The position numbers and the translations under genes are program-made. 64,000 nt of DNA from Laetiporus sulphureus 93-53 (taxonomy: Eukaryota > Basidiomycota > Agaricomycetes > Polyporales > Laetiporaceae): contig NW_024468517.1 in the NCBI RefSeq assembly GCF_001632365.1, forward strand, positions 254,145 through 318,144. Reading direction: 5' to 3'. The stretch's first letter is position 1; the number at the start of each line of letters is the position of its first letter. The notes beneath the pieces are model-generated. The model was not told the origin of the DNA, did not search any database, and worked only from the letters and a program-made list of their open reading frames with translations. Shown in pieces: positions 11,501 to 23,000 of the stretch.

Positions 11501-13056
11501 CTATAGTCGTCCTAACTCTGGAGAACAAGCTACTCGGTGAGTGGTCTGCGTCGGTTCGCTTGTGGAGATGAGCTAATGAGTGCTGCTGCGTGCCAGATTT
11601 GTTTGACAACATGTACGACTTGGTCGACAGTCTGACCTTCAAGCTCCGCAATGTCTCGCCCAATATGTGGCCAGTTTTTGAGCTGACGTACAAGATGTTC
11701 AAGTCTGATGCTATTGACTTCTTGGATGGTGCGAAATCATCAGAATAGACATTCTCATTCACGCCACTGACTGCGCCCCATGAAGAGATGTTGCCAAGCC
11801 TGGATAACTTCCTCTCTTATGGCATTGACGTCTTCAACAAGCGTCCTGATTACAGGCAGATGATCCTCGACATTTACACCACTTCGATCAACAGCGATCA
11901 TCTGGGAGAGAACGATGCTGTGAATGGTTGCAAACTGGCCGAGTCGATGATGCTGAACCTACGTGGGCACGTCGATGACGTGAGCCGATCCTGAGCGGTA
12001 ACAATTGTGGACGCAACTAAATCGTTCTTTCCTTATAGGCACTGCAAACCATTGTTGCGACCTCGCTCAGCATCGTGGACGCAGCGGAGTCATCTGCACT
12101 GCGGCTGGCCAACCTCGAGGTTTTGATCAACGCTGCGTTGTATAACCCTGGAGCAGCGCTACATTTCATGGAAGCTTATCGACCTGGTTCGGCGCGAGTG
12201 TTTTTCGACAAGTGGTTTGACGCCATCAAGATTTATCATCGGTTGCCGCGTGTACACGACAAGAAACTGAGCATTATGGCTCTGTGTGCACTCCTCGAGA
12301 TGGACCCTGCCCAGATCCCCGATTCTGTGAAGGAAGGTTGGCCGATGATTGTGGCGGGTGCTCTCCGCATATTTAAGGACTTGCCCAAAGCGATCCAAGG
12401 TCTGCTCTGATCACCTCTGCGAAGCGGGGTCGTGCTGATTTGAGGCTCCCTGTGCAGCACGGAAGGAACTGGAAGAAGCATTTCAGGCTGATGATGATGA
12501 CGACGTTGAGAGTGAAGACGGCCGGCTCTTCAATCTGAATGAAGACGATGGTCAGTTTATGATCTTTCAATCCACTGTAGACCCTGACGTGATTACGCAC
12601 AGAGGACGTATGGGACGAGGATTCTGCCTACATGGAGATGCTGGCAAATGAGGTGAGACAATATGATCAGGCACGCAGTGGCAAGTACTGGATGCTGATC
12701 AATGACGTGTCCTTTCTCAGGGCGCCCGCTTACGGGAGAAATCCGCAAGGCAAACCGCGGGAGATGATGCGTCAGAAACGACAGAAGAGTCTGAAATTGA
12801 CGAAGAACTTGGATATCTGAGCCCGCTCGACCACGTTGATCCATATATCTCATTTAAGCAAGCGTTGACTAGTATGTCTATGTCTGTATCGTCATTGCAT
12901 AAGCTTATACTGCTCAATTCTCCCAGCTTTCCAGATGAAGAACCCTCAGTTCTACCAGCTGGCCACTACCTCGCTCGATACGGAACAACAGACATTGCTC
13001 ATGGAAGTGATGCGTATCGCGGAGGAGAGAAGTGTAGAAGCCCAAGCTACGCAGTG
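8565..13056 (+). CDS. SXM1: Importin-beta family nuclear transport receptor (Sxm1/Nmd5, importin-7/8 type)
   Basis: A karyopherin that carries cargo such as ribosomal proteins and histones through nuclear pores, acting with Ran-GTP. The ATG at 8565 starts MDLQSLSKLFASSYNPDPNV, then QKAGELHIRK, the N-terminal importin-beta domain, with RQAAAVYLKNRVH after the second intron. HEAT-repeat sequence continues through about 15 exons, including NALKTIVMRDFPDQWP, KKWAYGILGRLFHRFGNP and LVSSYVFPQLSFN. Further on come FGALNMTAALGPFMMRHPEV, VFELTYKMFKSDAIDF and PDYRQMILDIYTT. Near the C-terminus lies an acidic stretch (DDDDDVESEDGRLFNLNEDD, DVWDEDSAYMEMLANE), typical of this subfamily. The stop is TGA at 13054-13056. 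Introns are mostly 50-70 nt; intron 2 (8781-9129) is 349 nt. The gene symbol is by subfamily and could equally be NMD5. Confidence 0.88.
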
Positions 13057-13633
13057 ACGACAATCCTCGTGGAAAGTATAGCTTGCCATCGTGATGTGAT
13101 ATGTCCCAGACTGTTTATGCTCGTCCTCCATCAGACCATACACTATCCTAAAATACTTTCTAGATTTGTTGGACGCTAATGTGGCTGTTACATTGATGTG
13201 TGGATGCCTTGTCAGTCTCTTTTATGGCAATGATACACATTCTACTACGATGAAACACCACTCGCGATCTCATGTTGCTGGCATAGACCTGTCAAAGAGA
13301 TAGAGACAACGCATGAGCATCGGATGGGTCAATGGTGGGCGCTCGTTGAGGATTGAAGATGTTGAGACGACGCGGGTCCGACGGTGACCGCTGAGGGTTC
13401 TGCACAGGAGATTCTTCTGTATAAGGAGGGAGAGTGAATACGGTTCGTTTTGCGCTGTTTTGCGTTCGATCATTTCATGACTCAGTGTCTTCTACAACTT
13501 ATAGAGTATCTGTGTGGCCCTTCTCGGCCCCCAAGCTCCGAGATTTGTGCGCTCGGATCTACTAATGAGCCCATCGGCGACTGCATTTCCAGATATCCTT
13601 TTACACATGTCCGTGAACGGGACCGCGAGGGTC
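13057..13633. other. 3' flank of importin gene, no gene seen
   Basis: The last 580 bp of CpG-rich host DNA before the Copia element. No open frame with family resemblance is visible; part will be the importin 3' untranslated region. Confidence 0.5.
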
Positions 13634-13638
13634 ACTCA

Positions 13639-13937
13639 TTTTAAGACCTGTACTGTCTCAGTCTCAGCCGATACATGGTGTAACGAGCTCAATTCAACTG
13701 TACTGTCTCAGTCTACATAGCCTACATGAGTACAGTACAGTAACAGAGACTCTAGGTCAACTCACCTCAGCCGACATTGTGGTGTAACGAGCTGAGGGGA
13801 GATAGATGTTGAAGTCTCGGTATATAAGGTGGATGGTTATGTAAGCAGCTATCCTCGCGATCCTCCGCGCTGTTCGTCATAGACTGACAGCATCGACACT
13901 CCGCCGCGCTGCTCGTCATAGACTGACATCACCGACA
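13639..13937 (-). repeat. Copia 3' LTR (left copy)
   Basis: A 299-bp repeat matching 19785-20082. It holds two copies of TGTACTGTCTCAGTCT with a nearby inverted form (AGTACAGTACAG), two tandem units containing TCATAGACTGACA, and a TATATAAGG-like sequence. It keeps several CpGs that are TpG or CpA in the right copy. Confidence 0.88.
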
Positions 13938-13946
13938 CTCCTCCTC
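13938..13946 (-). promoter_or_regulatory. Copia polypurine tract
   Basis: On the element's coding strand the sequence GAGGAGGAG lies directly before the TGTCGG start of the 3' LTR. This is the expected site and composition of the plus-strand primer in LTR elements. Confidence 0.7.
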
Positions 13947-14343
13947 AGTGCGGAATGAGTATGAGATGCAAGGAATAGCGGAAAAGGTTAGGAATGGAAA
14001 AGAAAAGGGACACAAAAATGGATGGAAGGAAGGGTGACGCTAGTACAGTACAGTACCATAGAAGACCGTGTGCATGTGAACATACCGATACCATCAGGAA
14101 AAAAAGAAACTGTCAATGGGACTCCTCCTCGCATGGAGACTTGCGTACTCCAATCTTGCTGCGCAATCGGTGGAAAGCACCGCGTGCCAATGGTTTGGTG
14201 AAGAAGTCGGCGAGATTTCTCGGAGTTTCCCGGTCTAAGCACAGCGAGAGCACAGCAAAGACGAGTCCGTTGTCCAGGGACCTCGTTAGAGTCGTTTAGA
14301 TGTAGTAAACTACCGAGGTATGTACATCTTCTCGGTCCGTTAT

Positions 14344-15895
14344 TTATTGACTAATGCCACAGTCAGACTCTATCGTACGATGCGCACTCGTTGCTAGAGC
14401 ACATCGCTCTGACCGTCCGACCGGCCACTTCTCCCCGCTTGCGACAAGAGCATACCTGAGTGCCGCACGCACTCTCCTTCCAACAAGATTGTCATGAGTA
14501 GGGATGTTATGAACAGAGATGTGGTTAGAAGCGACATGTTCATGAATGGAATGCCACTTGATATCGACATGTTTTACTTGAGCATGGAAAGCGACATCTT
14601 CAGTTAAGCGAATAGCCCCGGAGTTATCACAGTGCAGCGGAGTAGCAGAAGGGCATGGAAAATGGAGAGCGGCAAGCAGGGAGCATAGCCATATGCCGTC
14701 TTTGACAGATTCTGACGCCACAATGTATTCAGATTCAGTCATCAACAGGGAGACAGTGGGTTGCTTTCGAGCAGACCAAGAGATGACTCCTGAGCCTAGC
14801 GTCCAGCAGAATCCAGAAATGGAACAATGAGTATCGATGCAGGATGTGAAACTAGCATCAGTGTAGCTCATTAAGTCAGCGACATGGGAACCTCCAAGGA
14901 AGAGTTTGAAATCGTGAGTGCCTTTAAGATAGTGCACAACACGTTTTGCAGCCTCCCAGTGAGCATTGCCATGGCAGTCAAGGAATTGACTTAGCTGTTG
15001 GACTGTGAAAGCAATGTCTGGACATGTACCGACTGCGAGATAGAGAAGGCAGCCAACGAGTTGTCGATAGGGTCGACTAGCAGTGCATTCTTTGGTGTCG
15101 ACAGTGATGGGAGAGTGTTCGTGGTGGGACAAGTGAGATCCAGCATCCATAGGAGTACTGACAGGGACAGCATCTGCAAGACGGAACTCCGAGATGATTT
15201 TGTCGATAAGGGCAGTTTGAGATAGGGCGACAGTCCGGGCAGTACGGTCCCGTTCGATGGCAATGCCAATACAGAATTGGGCTTCGCCAAGGTCAGAAAT
15301 CTGCCAGAGTTCCCGGAGTTCAGCTTTGAAAGTATCGGCGGCAGCACGAGTACTCACAATGATGGCAAAGTCGTCCACATGAACACCTGTCATGACGATG
15401 CCATCAGCAGTTTCTCGATAATAGATGCAATACTCACACTCAAGGTGAATGAAGCCGAGTTCCTTGAGACATTTGTCCATGATACGATTCCACGTACATA
15501 TGTTTGCCTTGCTTCATATCATAGAGACCCTTGTGAAGCTCCCAAACCCAATCCTCCTTTCCCAGCTCTTCAAAATCTGGTGGCTGTTCCATGTAACAGA
15601 CTTCATTTTTAGGGAGAAGACCATATAAGAAGGCAGTCTTTACGTTGACCTGATGAATTTCCCAGTCAAGGGCAGCAGCAAGATGAAGAAGAACATGAAA
15701 GGCCTCCATGCGCATAGTCAGTGATGAAGTGTGGAAAAAATCCTGCATGAAAACTGCCTTATAGCCCTTGCATACCCAGCAAGCCTTGAAGCATACTGGT
15801 TGTGAAAACTGGTTATGTTTCAGGACAAAAACAGGGTGGCCCTTCATAATACGACAGCCAGTAGAGACACTAGAGCCAGGAACAAGTCTATACAC
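14344..15895 (-). pseudogene. Copia reverse transcriptase and RNase H
   Basis: The N-terminal RT part (15440-15895) has VNVKTAFLYGLL and MEQPPDFEELGKEDWVWELH with KGLYDMKQ. A one-base frame break near 15490 leads into a long frame (14344-15480) with DKCLKELGFIHLECEYCIYY, the catalytic GVHVDDFAIIVST (HVDD for the usual YVDD), PYRQLVGCLLYLAVGTCPDI and HYLKGTH. The Copia RNase H follows: SYTDASFTSCIDTHCSISGF, WSARKQPTVSLLMTESEY, LHCDNSGAIRL, VKHVDIKWHSIHE. The stop is at 14344. The frameshift makes the copy non-functional unless it is a sequencing error. Confidence 0.9.
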
Positions 15896-15913
15896 ACTGA
15901 GGTCTTTGATGCT

Positions 15914-17794
15914 TCAGAACTCCTCCTGAAGGGCAGCACACCATTGATCAGCATAGGGAGACGCCATAGCTTTGCGCAGAGAATTAGGGTTGCCTGGGTA
16001 TAAGGGATCAATATCCAGAACACCATCAGAGCGGAGCGCAGAGAGAATGTCGTCAACTTCAGGGATGGGGTCCAAAGTCGAGGAAGGTGCATTGGACGAT
16101 GGTGGAAGGTCTTCGACATGAGGAGCATCATCGACAGTAGGCTGATGAGAGGAAAGAAGATGATTGGCAGAGGCAACAGATTCCGCAACAGCACGAGTGA
16201 CAGAGGAAGTGTGAGGGAGGTTCAGCGCAGCAGCAAGGCGTTCAGAAGGATGAGAGGTACAAGAAGAACGATGCAAAGGGGTGACAGTAGGTGGGGAAGG
16301 GGTGGGAGTAGGCACAGGAGGGGGGGATCATCAACAATGGAAGGTGGGGAAGGAGGTGAGGAAGGGGAAGAAAGGCAAGGAGAGGAAGGAGAATCTTCAA
16401 ACTGTTCAATAAAGGAAACATGGAAGGAAGAAATGACTTTGTGGGTAGCAATCAGACCCGTATTTGATCAAGACACATTTGACAAAGCGTTCATATATCT
16501 TAGGATTGTGTCGGTGTTGAATTAGTACAAAAGCACAGGCAGCCAATCTCATGCAGATGAGAGAGGTCAGGAGCATGTCCAACCCAGAGATGGTAGGGTG
16601 TCATGCCAGGAGAAACTGAGCGAGAAAAGGAGCACACTGTAAGGTAATTAGCAGTGAGCAAAAACTCGTCCCAGCAGTTGGAGGGAACATCGGCAGCAAG
16701 ACACATGGTACGTGCTTTGTTCATAAGGGTGAGATGAAGGTTTTCGACATGACCATTATGAGCGGAGGTGTATGGAGCAGTGAGACAAAGACCAATACCC
16801 CGGGAAGAGAGGAAGAATTTGAAGTCAGCAGAACAGAGTTCGCCGTTATCAATCTGGACAGCACCAACATGGAGAGAAGTCTCAGTTTTCCAAGAAACAA
16901 CCTAAGAGCGAAAATGATCGAGGGTAGCAGCCTTTCAGGGAAAGGGAATGGACCAGGAGTAGGATGAGAAACCATCGATTATGTGCAACGTGTACAGGTT
17001 ACCAGTAGCGGAACGAACATCACATGGTCCCATCAAGTCAGCATACACCAGCTGTAGCTTCCTCGATGCCTTAAACCTGCCATGAATCTTAGGAACAGGA
17101 GAACGAGTCTGTTTTCCAAGGATACAATGGTCACATTTGAGTGGCGCTGAGGAGGTGTTGACAGGCGTACCTGAGAGAAGAGACGATCCGGCCATAGCAA
17201 CAGCCGTGCAATAGTTGACATGGCCAAGGCAATGGTGCCAAGTCTCAAGAGAAGTGACGCGACGTGCGATGAGAGCGTGCTCAGTAGCTGGCGGGGTAGT
17301 GGTACACTGATAAGAGCATACAAAGGGTGGGCCGTGAGTGTACCACAAGCAATGAGGGCACCACTGCATTGGACAATGCAGACACCGTTATCAGAGAAGG
17401 AGACAACAGGATGCGAGAGAGAGGTACACAGAGCGGAGATGGAGATGAGGCATATGATAGCCTGAGGAACATAAAAAACATCCTCAAGGATGAGATGATT
17501 GCCCTTGCCAATGGAAAGGCGAATATGTCCCACATCATGTATGAAGATGACGGAACCATTGACATCACAAATATCATGAGGAGCAATGGGGCGCACATTC
17601 TGGAAGTCATCATGACAAGGGGAGAGATGTGTGGATGTGCCAGAATCAAAAAATGAATGGCATAGAGCCAACACTGGGAGCCGGAAGAGCAGTGGATGTG
17701 ATAGAGAGTGCAGAAGGATCAATGGAAGGCTGTAGATGGGAAGACCAACCCAGAAATACTGAATCTTCTGGTAGTAAAGAGACATAGGCATCAT
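15914..17794 (-). pseudogene. Copia protease (partial) and integrase, frameshifted
   Basis: The segment shows a pepsin-like active site (SFFDSGTSTHLSPC) and surrounding IRLSIGKGNHLILEDVFYVP, the Copia protease region. It continues with the pre-integrase zinc motif LETWHHCLGHVNY...CDHCILGKQTRSP and integrase core pieces YADLMGPCDVRS and LYTLHIIDGFSSYSW. The host-like hinge has LTANYLTVC and MTPYHLWVG. A Ser/Pro-rich spacer of the kind found between integrase and RT follows (LSSHQPTVDDAPHVEDLPPS). The reading jumps between frames at least four times, so the polyprotein is broken. Confidence 0.82.
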
Positions 17795-17815
17795 ATTCAG
17801 TCACATCAGTGGGAG

Positions 17816-19610
17816 TCATGATGGAAGCAAGCCAGCTGGGGCTCTCAGCGGCAAGGCCAGTGAACTCAGTAGATGAAAAGGGAGCAGTAGTGAAAGGAAC
17901 AGGATCAGATGATAGGAAGAAGGTATGACCGGAGTCGTCGACCGTATAGGCATGCCCAGAAGTGTCCTTCTGAATGAAGGAACTGGCAGACGAGGTAGAT
18001 GACTTCCCCTTTTCCTTAACTGTTCACTTCTGAGCAAGGACCTCCTCATGATGACCTTCCATAGCCCCACCAGGTCCCCAGCAGTCCGCAGTATCATGAC
18101 CTTGAGGATGAGGGCAGCAGGAATTGCCACAAGACTTCTTCGAGGATGAAGAGCGACTGGGAGCACGAGTGATAAGGACATCTTCAGAACCACCGGAATG
18201 GCCATTGATAAGACACTGATCAAGATTGAGGTGAGCGATGATATCTGCCGAGGTATAAGGGGTAGAGCACATGATCTTGGCAAGCTCAGTGCCAACCTGA
18301 GATTAGACATGAGTAAGATCACCTCCCATACTGTGCAATAATGCGATGAAAAGGAGAGCATCAGTGGTAGGCAATCCAATAGCAAAGATGTGCTCAACGA
18401 TATCCTGCATCTGCTCAACGGTGCCAGACAGTCACTCCAATCATGAGAATCGGCAAGCGAAGAGCTCCTGAAGTAGGAGGGCTTGAGTATATGTGTCACA
18501 GTTTTTCCACTACAATATATCTTTGGCATCAGGCCAAGGTATAAACCTTAGACATGACACAAGGCACAGATGTCACAGGAAGCCACTTATGATCTACCAG
18601 GAACACATCCAGTCATGTGACCTAGACAAGCGCCCACACAAGTGCCCCTAACTAGTGCTCAGCTATGATCATCAAAGCTCGCAAGGCTCAGCTATCCCAT
18701 GTGACACCAAGGCACCTTACTAAGTAGTAGACACCCCATTGGCCACTCAATAGTGGTCCCACTTCAGTCACCGACAAGGTGGCACCATGTTATACAATTA
18801 TCTCATTGGATAACCTCATGGTCAATAGTAGATAGTTGTCATGGTGAGACCAGAACCATTACTGGTTCTGGCATTATGTTCACATGTAGGTACCAGAGGT
18901 CTCACAGTAGCACAAGTGCCAGGGGCTCTGCCATACATGTATATAAGCACCTATGAGGAACTGGATATCCCCAGTTTCATTCACCTATTTCATGAGGCCT
19001 ACAATGGCCATTTACCTCTCATTGATCTAATAAGGCTAAGGGCCCTTTGAGCCCCTTTCACCTCATGTCATCATCCACCAAAGGTGATGAGTCATAGGAT
19101 GCAGGCAGCACCTTGCAGCCAGCTCCTTGCCTTTCTAGGCAGGAGTCACAATGCGTCGTGACAATATGTGCCTTGTTTTTGATGATGAGTATGCAGAGCT
19201 TCCCAAAGAGCCTTCACAGTGTTATATTCATCAGATAGGATGAAGCATTGTTCTTCTTTGGAGCAGCACTGACAGATGTAGGCACATATCATGCCATCAT
19301 TGATAAGCCAGTTCTCTGAGCTGTTGAAGTCGACATTAGGATTGGGCTGAATGACAGTGCCAGTAAGGTAGCGATCAAGGCCTTGCACCATTTGAAGGTT
19401 GTTTACGATACCCTGGCTCCAAGTAGCATAGTTTTCTTTTGCACAATCAAGAGGCTTTGCACATGAGTAAAAGGAAGTGGGGAATGAAGCAGCAGTGATC
19501 TTGCAGGATTTCGGAGACCTCAGTTTGGAAAGGATGGGGGCTGGTGCCAAGCCACTAGAACCAGTACCTGCAGCACTAGCAAAATGGGAATGTTCATCAG
19601 AGGATGGCAT
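17816..19610 (-). pseudogene. Copia gag, split by a solo LTR
   Basis: The start (19610) gives MPSSDEHSHFASAAGTGSSG, then NYATWSQGIVNNLQMVQGLD and ALWEALHTHHQKQGTY. Removing the 670-bp LTR and one copy of its ATATG duplication joins QGTY directly to TQALLLQELFAL, restoring gag. Downstream lies a zinc-knuckle-like CPHPQGHDTADCWGPGGAME, matching the place and pattern of the Copia nucleocapsid motif. The 3' part runs through further frame changes into the protease. Confidence 0.85.
18494..19163 (+). repeat. Solo LTR nested in Copia gag
   Basis: A 670-bp sequence starting TGTCACAG and ending CGTGACA is flanked by perfect ATATG target duplications (18489-18493 and 19164-19168). A TGTATATAAGCACC promoter-like box near 18.94 kb suggests a plus orientation. 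The same family occurs inverted at 42390-43115. No internal region remains, so it arose by LTR-LTR recombination. Confidence 0.92.
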
Positions 19611-19769
19611 GATGACCGGAGAATCGTTGCACAGAGGATGAGATTAGAAACAGAGGAGAAAATGCCTCTGAGAGTTTAATGTGCACTTATATGGGCGCTG
19701 CCACCACTATAAGGCTGGAGTATGAGGGCAGGTATGAGATAAATGGATTCGGCTTACGGGAGCACGAAT

Positions 19770-19784
19770 CTGGGGCTCATAACC
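19770..19784 (-). promoter_or_regulatory. Copia primer-binding site (initiator tRNA anticodon arm)
   Basis: The coding strand immediately after the 5' LTR reads GGTTATGAGCCCCAG. This is complementary to CTGGGGCTCATAACC, which has the form of the anticodon stem-loop (CAU) of initiator methionine tRNA. Copia of Drosophila is known to prime from a half-tRNA of this kind; use of it here is inferred from the match. Confidence 0.65.
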
Positions 19785-20082
19785 TTTTAAGACCTGTACT
19801 GTCTCAGTCTCAGCCGATATGTGGTGTAATGAGCTCAATTCACCTGTACTGTCTCAGTCTACATAGCCTACATGAGTACAGTACAGTAACAGAAACTCTA
19901 GGTCAACTCACCTCAGCCGATACATGGTGTAACAAGCTGAGGGGAGATAGATGTTGAAGTCTCGGTATATAAGGTGAATGGTTATGTAAGCAGCTATCCT
20001 CATGATCCTCCATGCTGTTCATCATAGACTGACAGCATCAATACTCCGCTGCGCTGCTCATCATAGACTGACATCACTGACA
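19785..20082 (-). repeat. Copia 5' LTR (right copy)
   Basis: The 298-bp partner of 13639-13937. Differences between the two copies are mostly CpG in the left copy against TpG or CpA here, for example GCGATCCTCCGCGC against ATGATCCTCCATGC, as expected from decay of methylated cytosines after insertion. Confidence 0.88.
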
Positions 20083-20087
20083 ACTCG

Positions 20088-23000
20088 AAGTGCATTCTTT
20101 GAATTGCATCCTGGGGACACATCGCGACGTGATCACGTCATTTTGGGCAAAGTTGAAAGCAGGCAGTCAGACTGGGCTCCTGGTCTACAGCTGACTTCGG
20201 GACCTTGAGGGCCTCTAATACTGCATTTTCATACTTCTCGGACATGAATTATATACCACAATCTCAATAAGACTGCTGGGAGATTGAGATCTGGATGGCA
20301 ATCCCTTGTCCTCTTAACAAACTCTCAAAATCAGACAAGGATATCCGAAGCCTGCACGGTAAGTTCGAAGGAATTGTCTCATTTGCCCACGGAACACTAA
20401 TTAGGTTCAGATCTATCCGGTGTCTTCTGCGCAAGCTAAAATGTGTACAAACACAAGGAACTGCTATGTGGGTGTCGTGCATTGCATCTACATCTGCAAA
20501 CAGATTGTAGACAGTCAGAAAGCATTCAGTCTTCATCTCAGGAAAAGACTGATTTTGTCATGCATGAGAATATGCAACTTGCTGCAGCAAAATACCTGTG
20601 CAAAGAGTCAATGTTTCTGACTCATCAAGCTGCAATCACTTTTTGTGGCATTCCTGTAAATGCAATGAGCCTATCACTTCCAAAGGCGATATAATTGTGC
20701 TTTACAGCCAAGATAGGCCACCACCTTATCAGAAGAATTTATGATATCCAGATATTGTTCCCAGCACATTTAACCTGTTAGCCAGGTATAGAGCCATGAC
20801 TAGTGCATTGGGAGCTTCCATTAATGACAACTATGACCCCTCTGCTGACTGATATCTATAAGCCTGCTTTATTGTATAGTGCAACATGCGTGAAGACATC
20901 CACATGAAAACCATTGCACATCGCATTGACCATGCTGTGACGAGCTGAGCAACACTGGCAAACTGATCACACATCATGTCCTCGACTGCTTGTGATTGTG
21001 GACAAGGACTTATGCCTTGATCCTGTTCAGATAGTTACAAAAGACTGAAATGCTGCAATTGTAGGGGTTCAGAGCACCTTGGCAACATTTGAAGGATCTG
21101 CATCTAGACATAAGCCTGTCCAACTCAAAAATAAAAGAACTAATAAGAAACTGATACAAACACTTTATTCTAGCGCTCTCAGACATCTGGGAGACTGTTA
21201 TAGACAATTTGTGAGATGACACTGACACTTTATCAGTCTGTGCACTTGTGTGCCATGCGTGGTATCACTGAAGACACTTCCACTTGCTGAAAGTAGTCAG
21301 ACTTCACAGTCAAAAAGATGTTTGAGCTTGTGCTAGATCCCTCAGAACAAACCCTCAGTTGTCAAATTTGGTGAAGCATCTGGTAATTCACGGAGGCCAC
21401 CAACTGACATTGCAGAAGATGGGGCCAATTTCGTATCTTGCAACAGCCACAGTGGTGTTGACCTGCAAGCTGCCTCAGCTTGATCAGCTCATCATTGCAG
21501 ATGCAGAGTGGCAACCGTGGATGATGCACAAGAATGTATTCTTGTATCTTCTCACCTTCACCGCTGTCACCTGCCTCTGACTCCATAATGTTACCTTTCC
21601 ATCAATTGCCATCTTTGGATGCCTGGTCTGCTCCCTCCAGGCCTCACCACCATTGTCTGCTGTGATTTGACATTCACACATGACACCTTGGGTCAAAAAG
21701 ACTTCGACATATGGCACAATCACACAAAGATCAAGGAATTGTGCCTCCATGACAGCGGCATCAAGGAAGTGGCTCAGTTCATGGCATCCACAGAAATTGG
21801 TGCTGGCCTTCAAGAAAGATTCCTTAGACAGCCTGCTGATTACCAGGATTCAAATAGAGTCGAGCTTCAAGAACTGCTAGAATTCGAAGGTGAATCACTC
21901 TCATTGCTTCATGTATAGCTTGATGACACTTCGGGAAGGCAGTTAACCATGAGAAGCACCAGTAAATATTCTCATCTCATCAATTCTTTCCGTTCTGATT
22001 GACTTATTGTAAGATCACATATTTTTGCATAGTCACAATGCTGTGCTCAGATATTTGACTCTGTCTCTGCCAATTTCTACAGCGGACACTGGCAGCATCG
22101 ATTGGATACTCACCACTTTATGTGAAGTCTGATTGGATAAGCTGCAGAAAATCAAGCTGTGCCTTGACATCCATTCATACGTGAAAGGCATCAGGTTACA
22201 GAGCATATTGGACATGTGTGGTCCAGCTGTGTGCATCCATGTGGACAATATCCTCTTATCCAATAAATTCAAGAATCTCATGAGGATAGAATTCTAAATA
22301 AAGGCTGCAAGTTGTTCGAAAGACATCCGCGAAGCCAAGGAATGGAAGTCGCAACTCATGCCACACTTCTGGAAGCTTGTGGGCAGAGGTATTTTCCGGT
22401 ACATATCCTGTATCTCCTGCTTGCATTGCAGTGTTAACGTGCATTGGCTTGCTGACCTCATAGTGCCACAGTGACAGTCAATATGCAGTTCTATCCTGCT
22501 GCCCTCATAACAGGCAACAAATGCTCATTGGCACCTCTGTATCATCATTGTCTCAATTGTGTTCACTGAAATCATTACTCATCTAGTCACCAGAGGCTTG
22601 GGTGACAAATAACAACCCCGTAATTACATATTCTCTGTCTCGCAATTCCTCACAGAGCATTTCTTACCCATATTCAAGTCTAGTTGCTCTTACATCAGCA
22701 CAAGACTCCCCACGTCATCCCATTCTTCACATTTTCAGCAAGATGTATGTATCATAGCTTCCAGAATTCTGTCATTATTGACCACACATGCTTTTTCATT
22801 ACCTACATCTCATCTTAATCACTATGCTTTCCTGCAGATTATTTGATGACTTCCCCATGCTCTACATCTATCATCCTTTTAGATTTCTTACTGCCTGGGC
22901 CCCCATCATCCCCACCATTTGCCTTGTCTGCCAAATGATCACTTAGCAGGATTATAAGTATGTATTGGAAGACATTCACTAAAGGATAGCAGAATGTGCC

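Larger units (their letters stand above)
13639..20082 (-). mobile_element. Ty1/Copia LTR retrotransposon, full length, decayed, with nested solo LTR
   Basis: Direct repeats at 13639-13937 and 19785-20082 flank gag, protease, integrase, RT and RNase H remnants, all on the minus strand in Copia order (integrase before RT). The flanks ACTCA (13634-13638) and ACTCG (20083-20087) form a 5-bp target duplication with one CG-to-CA difference. A polypurine tract abuts the 3' LTR and a tRNA-like primer site abuts the 5' LTR. Reading frames are broken in several places, so the copy is probably inactive. Without the inserted solo LTR the element would be about 5.8 kb. Confidence 0.9.

Noticed and set aside
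602..13056. A metabolic or defence gene cluster
   Set aside because: The five host genes have unrelated nuclear and ER roles and mixed strands, with no shared pathway.
15000..18000. Plus-strand frames with Gly/Arg/Glu-rich repeats (for example 16118-16525)
   Set aside because: They are antisense to the Ser/Pro-rich spacer of the Copia polyprotein.
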